A stretch of 64,000 nucleotides of DNA. It comes from Prosthecobacter sp. (GTDB lineage: Bacteria > Verrucomicrobiota > Verrucomicrobiia > Verrucomicrobiales > Verrucomicrobiaceae). The number at the start of each line of letters is the position of its first letter. Position 1 is the first letter of the stretch. The position numbers and the translations under genes were made by a program. Below, piece by piece: positions 60,121-64,000 of this stretch. The stretch spans positions 1 to 64,000 of the forward strand of contig NZ_JAGRPF010000144.1 of the NCBI RefSeq assembly GCF_020439865.1. Direction: 5' to 3'. The notes beneath the pieces are model-generated. The model worked only from the letters and a program-made list of their open reading frames with translations. It was not told the origin of the DNA and made no database searches.

Positions 60121-60699
60121 CTACTTCCGGATCGGCAGAATCAGCTCGTCTCCGGCTTCGATGCTGACGCCAGGCAGTGCGACGGTTGAATCGATGTCTA
60201 CGACTGATTCCGCCGCTTCAATGGTCTCCCCCACGATCACACGCCCCACCAACCCGTCACCACGCCTCACGTCGAACTTCATGCCGCTGGTAAGCTGCTT
60301 GTCCTTGCCGGCACTGATCACGGCGAATCCCTGGTCTTTGTGAACCTCGACCACTTTTGCCATCGCAGGCATCCCAAGAAGCTGCTTCTGCAAGGCTGTC
60401 AAAGGAGCGGCGGCAGGTGCTGGCGACGGCGTCACCGCAGGGGCTCCCGGCATCAGAGTGCTTCCAGCCAGAGGAGGAACGGCTTGCACGGTCGAATCCG
60501 GCACTTCAGGCGGAGGCGGCAGCGAGGCCACCACACTGGGGCTCGCAGGCATGGCGGAATCATGAGCAGCCTGCTGCTTGCGTACCAGTTCAAGCTCTCT
60601 GCGCGCGCCTCTGGCCTCTTCCTGCGCCTCCCAAGCAAGATAGCCTGTGATGGCGAGAAGGATAACCGTGAGAGCCAAGGCAAAGTGTGAGAGTCGCAT
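60121..60699 (-). CDS. Membrane-anchored coiled-coil protein
   Basis: A 192-residue protein with N-terminal membrane segment (FALALTVILLAITGYLAWEA), a short coiled coil (QEEARGARRELELVRKQQAA), a Pro/Ala-rich linker and a beta-rich C-terminal part: VVEVHKDQGFAVISAGKDKQ, MKFDVRRGDGLVGRVIVGET, GVSIEAGDELILP. The C-terminal part has the look of a small beta-barrel with inserted repeats. No family is recognised. It sits between the family A paralogue and tlyA. Confidence 0.68.
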   Translation of the reverse strand: MRLSHFALALTVILLAITGYLAWEAQEEARGARRELELVRKQQAAHDSAMPASPSVVASLPPPPEVPDSTVQAVPPLAGSTLMPGAPAVTPSPAPAAAPLTALQKQLLGMPAMAKVVEVHKDQGFAVISAGKDKQLTSGMKFDVRRGDGLVGRVIVGETIEAAESVVDIDSTVALPGVSIEAGDELILPIRK

Positions 60700-60741
60700 G
60701 ATGGCCAGACTAGACGCAAGGCCCGCACGGATCAACCTCGC

Positions 60742-61767
60742 TCACGGTCCACGCAGAAGTCCCAGTAGTTCGCGCATGCGCAGTTCAATGTTCAACAGGC
60801 TGGCCTGAACTCCGGCAAGCCATTCCATGTCCGCCCCATCGGGATGCTGCTGCACCAGTTTGTCCGTCGCATTCAGCGCAGCGGCGAAGAGAGGAAGGCT
60901 TTGCTCCAGATCGACCACCAGAAACTGCCACTGATCCTTTTCCGCCTCGGCAAACTGACGCAGCACGTGAATGAGATGAGCTGCGAGATCCGCCACAGTG
61001 GAAAGCAGCCGCAGCACCGCAGGACGGGTGCGTACCTCCTCATTGAAGACCAGGAGACTCTGAAACCGTCTCAACTCCTTCGCCAGAGCCGCAGAACGCG
61101 CCACAGGGTCCAGGTCAGCGTCGTTACGAGACTTCGCCGGTGTTTTGCGCGGCGGCTCGGCGGAAGATTCGTTGTTCACGGCCCCAAACGGATCACTGCC
61201 CGCCTTGGTCGGCTGAAAAGGATCGTCAAAACCTGGGCTGTGCAGGGCGTCAGCAGACTTCGAGTTACGGCTGGCCCCCAAAAGAAAATGTTTTCGACGA
61301 GCACGATTCTGCCGCAACAGGGCTGACTCCTCGTCCTTCGTCAGTTGCCAGCGAGGAGAGGAGACGCGCAGCTGTAGATGCCAGGACTGAATTAGGATGC
61401 GCTGGTGGTCCTGGTTGAACCATTCGAAGAAGAGAAGATTCTTCAGCCCCGGAGGAACTGGCGCGGTCATAACACCGCCTGACTGTAAGCGTCGGCGCGG
61501 CAGTTTGGCCACCCGATAGGAAGCCGTCATCAGGCCGCTGTAACCATGCTGCATCGGCCTGATCGCATCCACGTGGCCTTGGTTGGCGTCGGGCAGCGGA
61601 TTGTGGAAGTCGACCCTGCACCCGGCGATATCACGCAAAAAGTTGCCCACCAGTTCCACACGCACCGGTTGATTCTGACCTGCAAGATGCAGCACTCCTG
61701 TGACCAAACCGGGCACTTCGTTGGAAAGGTACCCGCCTAGGATGGACGACTCGAGACAAATGATCAT
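60742..61767 (-). CDS. Protein of unknown function, family A (paralogue of 53287)
   Basis: A 341-residue protein without a signal peptide. Its N-terminal block GVLHLAGQNQPVRVELVGNF and LRDIAGCRVDFHNP matches GRLWLVGREEPISIDLRGDA and WRDVAGGRLTFTNP of 53287. The middle block NLLFFEWFNQDHQRILIQSW matches NALYFEWYSEANGRVVIESA. The C-terminal helical block (about 265-341) also resembles that of 53287. The acidic insert is replaced here by a Ser/Pro-rich linker. It heads the 60742-60121-tlyA run. Function unknown. Confidence 0.75.
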   Translation of the reverse strand: MIICLESSILGGYLSNEVPGLVTGVLHLAGQNQPVRVELVGNFLRDIAGCRVDFHNPLPDANQGHVDAIRPMQHGYSGLMTASYRVAKLPRRRLQSGGVMTAPVPPGLKNLLFFEWFNQDHQRILIQSWHLQLRVSSPRWQLTKDEESALLRQNRARRKHFLLGASRNSKSADALHSPGFDDPFQPTKAGSDPFGAVNNESSAEPPRKTPAKSRNDADLDPVARSAALAKELRRFQSLLVFNEEVRTRPAVLRLLSTVADLAAHLIHVLRQFAEAEKDQWQFLVVDLEQSLPLFAAALNATDKLVQQHPDGADMEWLAGVQASLLNIELRMRELLGLLRGP

Positions 61768-61956
61768 TAATTGTCATATAAACTAGAGTCCCACGCGCTG
61801 CGCCGCAAGTGCGCTTGCTGAGCCAAACACAAAAAGTCACCGCGCTCTCCGACACTGCTCACTTATGTGGAACTGTGGCAAGATTGCTGCTTGTTCCACA
61901 ACTCATGTGATGTTACGGGCCGCCTCCCCCAAAACCACAAACCCAATAAACCACCT

Positions 61957-62211
61957 ATGAAAGACCTCGTTTACCTCAGCCGCGCCTTCGTCGAATTCGG
62001 CCCCTTCTCCAAGAAGGAAATCCTCGACTTCCAAAAGCGCGGAATTCTCTCCGCCGCCGACTACCTCCGTGATGAAGGCAGCGACACCTGGCTTCACTAC
62101 CAGGAATGGCTGACCGTCGTCCCGATGCCGGCACCCAAGCTGGTGAAGAAGTCCGCTCCTGCCAAACCCGCCGCCAAGGCTCCGGCCAAGAAGGCGAAAA
62201 AGGCAGCGTAA
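61957..62211 (+). CDS. Small GYF-like domain protein with Lys/Ala/Pro tail
   Basis: An 84-residue protein. The first ~55 residues (MKDLVYLSRAFVEFGPFSKK, EILDFQKRGILSAADYLRDE, TWLHYQEWL) fit a short GYF_2-like fold. The tail is a basic, histone-like run (KSAPAKPAAKAPAKKAKKAA). Such tails bind DNA or membranes. The ATG at 61957 begins the domain; the upstream frame to 61867 is unlikely. It ends before two hairpins. Confidence 0.68.
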   Translation: MKDLVYLSRAFVEFGPFSKKEILDFQKRGILSAADYLRDEGSDTWLHYQEWLTVVPMPAPKLVKKSAPAKPAAKAPAKKAKKAA

Positions 62212-62254
62212 GCCGCATCGAGGCCCAAGAGCCTCGAAGCATCTGATTGATCCA

Positions 62255-62290
62255 ATGCGCGTCCAGTCTCCGTGCTGGACGCGCATCTTT
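62255..62290 (+). terminator. Hairpin just upstream of the MFS gene
   Basis: A 12-bp perfect inverted repeat ATGCGCGTCCAG (62255-62266)/CTGGACGCGCAT (62275-62286) with an 8-base loop and then CTTTG. It lies between the small GYF-like gene and the MFS start at 62295. A smaller 6-bp hairpin CGAGGC/GCCTCG lies at 62218-62235. Termination or attenuation before the transporter is possible. Confidence 0.6.
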
Positions 62291-62294
62291 GTTC

Positions 62295-63557
62295 ATGCGA
62301 AAAGCGCGCGTGCACGAAGTCGATGCCATCACCTCCCGGACCCTGCGCAACGAGCTTTGGCGCTCGTTGCCCTCGGGAGTCATCGACACCCTTACCGCCA
62401 CCTTCGGCATGCTCATCGCCGTACGCGTGTTTCACATGAGCGATGTGGCGAAGTCGGTCTTCCTGAGCGCCACGAGCGGCGGCATGGTCGCCAGCCTCTT
62501 CGTGGTGCCGCTGCTGCTGAGGGCCAAAAGCACCATCGCACGCACGGCGGCAAAAGTGCAGTTGCTCGGTGGCGCGTGCATGGCCGTCTCCGCGGCATTT
62601 CCGCACAATGCCCTGCTTTACATCACGGGCCTCAGCCTCGGACTGTTCTGCCTGTCCATGCAGATTCCCCTGATGACCCAAATCTACCGGATCAATTATC
62701 CGGCTGTCAAACGGGGCAAGCTTTATGCCGTCACCGGCGTCACACGTGCTGCCGCGGCCATGTGTTTTGGATTCGCCGCAGGCAAATCCCTCGGCTGGAA
62801 TGTCGAAAACTACACATGGCTTCTCTGGGCCTTCGCGGCCAGCGGCTTCGTATCCGGATTCTGGACCTACAGTCTGCCTGTCACACCTTGGGAGGCACCG
62901 GAAAACTCCAGCACCAGCCTTTGGAGTTCCATGCGCTGGGTGCGCGAAGACCACGACTTCAGAACACTGCTCATCTCCTGGATGATCATGGGAATCGGCA
63001 ACCTCGCAGCCGCCTGCCTTTTCGTCGAATACCTCGCCAATCCGCGTCACGGCATCAATCTCGATGAGTTCGACGTCGCATGGATCACTGGTGTCGTTCC
63101 CGTGTTCGCCCGCGTGGTGTTCTCTTATCCCTGGGGCCTCGTCTATGACCGCTTCCATCTCTTCACCGTGCGTGCAGTGCTCAATGTCTTCTTCGCCGCC
63201 GGAATTCTTTGTTTTTACCTCGGTCACAACTTTTTCTGGTGGACTCTGGGGATGGCGCTCTGGGGCATGGCCAACGCCGGTGGCAACGTCACCTGGGCGC
63301 TCTGGGTAACGAAACTCGCCTCCAAACACGCCGTGGCCGAATACATGAGCGTCCACACCTTCCTCACGGGAATGCGTGGGCTTGTCGCCCCTTCCCTTGC
63401 CTTTGCCATGATCAAATTCATGTCATTCGACACCTTTGCCATCGTCTGCGGCCTCACCATCATCTCCGCCAGCGGCTTCATCGGTGTCCGTGCACGCAGC
63501 AGTGATCCCGAGACATCCGATCGCCTCCGCCCCGGTTCAAAACACGAACGCTTATGA
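62295..63557 (+). CDS. MFS transporter
   Basis: A 420-residue membrane protein with about twelve hydrophobic segments. The N-terminal half contains SLPSGVIDTLTATFGMLIAV and the middle half GVVPVFARVVFSYPWGLVYD, the position of the MFS loop 2-3-like motif. The last part is MALWGMANAGGNVTWALWVT and FVSGFWTYSLP. No substrate is evident. The start at 62295 follows a hairpin. Its stop overlaps the next gene's ATG (ATGA), so the two are coupled. Confidence 0.86.
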   Translation: MRKARVHEVDAITSRTLRNELWRSLPSGVIDTLTATFGMLIAVRVFHMSDVAKSVFLSATSGGMVASLFVVPLLLRAKSTIARTAAKVQLLGGACMAVSAAFPHNALLYITGLSLGLFCLSMQIPLMTQIYRINYPAVKRGKLYAVTGVTRAAAAMCFGFAAGKSLGWNVENYTWLLWAFAASGFVSGFWTYSLPVTPWEAPENSSTSLWSSMRWVREDHDFRTLLISWMIMGIGNLAAACLFVEYLANPRHGINLDEFDVAWITGVVPVFARVVFSYPWGLVYDRFHLFTVRAVLNVFFAAGILCFYLGHNFFWWTLGMALWGMANAGGNVTWALWVTKLASKHAVAEYMSVHTFLTGMRGLVAPSLAFAMIKFMSFDTFAIVCGLTIISASGFIGVRARSSDPETSDRLRPGSKHERL

Positions 63558-64000
63558 ACATCCACCTCGTCCAAATGGATCCTGCATGGGAAGATCGTCC
63601 CGCCAACCATGCGAAGGCAAAGCAGCTCATCGCGGAAGCGAATCCCGACCCCGGATCGCTCATCGTGCTGCCGGAAATGTTTGCTACTGGCTTCAGCACG
63701 AATATTCCGATGACTGCCGAGCCAGCCGGTGGTCCCACGGAACAGTTTCTGCGAGAACTGGCCACCACGCACCAATGCTGCGTTGTTGGCGGACTCGTCA
63801 CAGCACTGCCTGATGGCCGCGGCTCGAATCAAGCGCTCGTGATTGCACCGGACGGCAGCGAACTGGCCCGTTATGACAAAAACCACCCCTTTAGCATGGG
63901 TGGTGAGGATCAAGTGCATGCCGCTGGCAAAGGTGTCGCACTCTTCGAATGGCAGGGTCTGCGCATCGCACCGCTCATCTGCTACGACCTGCGCTTTCCC
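63554..64000 (+). CDS. Carbon-nitrogen hydrolase, omega-amidase-like (3' end outside window)
   Basis: The first 149 residues of a nitrilase-superfamily enzyme. The catalytic Glu is in IVLPEMFATGFSTN, the Lys in ARYDKNHPFSMGGE and the Cys in IAPLICYDLRFP. The pattern LIVLPEMFATGFS and FSMGGE fits YafV/Nit2-type omega-amidases, which hydrolyse alpha-keto-glutaramate-type amides. The ATG overlaps the MFS stop. It runs off the window edge. Confidence 0.88.
   Translation, partial: MNIHLVQMDPAWEDRPANHAKAKQLIAEANPDPGSLIVLPEMFATGFSTNIPMTAEPAGGPTEQFLRELATTHQCCVVGGLVTALPDGRGSNQALVIAPDGSELARYDKNHPFSMGGEDQVHAAGKGVALFEWQGLRIAPLICYDLRFP

Noticed and set aside
1-64000. CRISPR array, tRNA/rRNA genes, insertion sequences or prophage
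   Set aside because: No regularly spaced direct repeats, cloverleaf-like tRNA sequence or transposase/integrase motif was seen by eye; a tRNAscan or IS search would be decisive.

Overview
The window looks like a chromosomal segment of a Verrucomicrobiota bacterium, most like the Verrucomicrobiaceae/Prosthecobacter group. This is inferred from protein content, not from a marker gene. It is GC-rich and has no rRNA, tRNA, phage, insertion sequence or CRISPR that I can see. The PVC-type signatures are a DUF1549/DUF1553 cytochrome-like protein followed by a DUF1501 protein, a sorbosone-dehydrogenase-like protein with the PVC-type heme domain (TIGR02603), a DUF1080 protein, a TIGR03067 protein, SHD1 domains at the N-termini of secreted proteins, a PEP-CTERM protein, and an ECF sigma factor paired with a transmembrane Ser/Thr kinase. 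Shine-Dalgarno sequences are mostly absent, and several genes use GTG or TTG starts.

Layout. 0-14.3 kb: a truncated lipoprotein, tex, two PQQ-type beta-propellers, a ceramidase-like enzyme, a sugar-phosphate isomerase, a large heme/sugar dehydrogenase, three tiny proteins, tsaD and a CvfB-like S1 protein. 14.3-17.0 kb (minus): an LMW tyrosine phosphatase, an in-frame RpiB-SHMT fusion and a small membrane protein. 17.2-25.1 kb: a receptor-like Ser/Thr kinase with a discoidin-like ectodomain, a ParA/MinD ATPase with a roadblock-like partner, then a duplicated module of coiled-coil lipoproteins whose second copy carries a trypsin-like protease domain; a remnant of an NtrC-type regulator lies between the copies. 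25-31 kb: a multidomain EF-hand/redoxin/cytochrome/copper-monooxygenase protein, an NHL propeller, a DUF1080 protein and two small overlapping genes. 30.4-34.9 kb: an ECF sigma factor and a large kinase. 35-45.5 kb: an esterase, small enzymes, a GNAT remnant, folD, an S10 carboxypeptidase and the DUF1549/DUF1501 pair.

45.6-64 kb is mostly housekeeping: a PEP-CTERM protein, xseB-dxs, an MscS channel, pheA, scpB, a cupin, radC, a polyprenyl diphosphate synthase, an N-acetylmuramoyl-alanine amidase with a LysM lipoprotein, a pseudopilin, tlyA, an MFS transporter and a truncated omega-amidase. Two distant members of one uncharacterised family occur at 53.3-54.4 kb and 60.7-61.8 kb.

How the genes work together. 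xseB-dxs and the prenyl synthase belong to isoprenoid supply; pheA to phenylalanine synthesis; folD and SHMT both serve one-carbon metabolism. Many of the rest are secreted or periplasmic (propellers, cytochromes, esterases), consistent with a heterotroph degrading complex polysaccharide or lipid material. The least described parts are the kinase/ParA/duplicated-lipoprotein locus (17-25 kb), the RpiB-SHMT fusion and the paralogous family at 53 and 61 kb.
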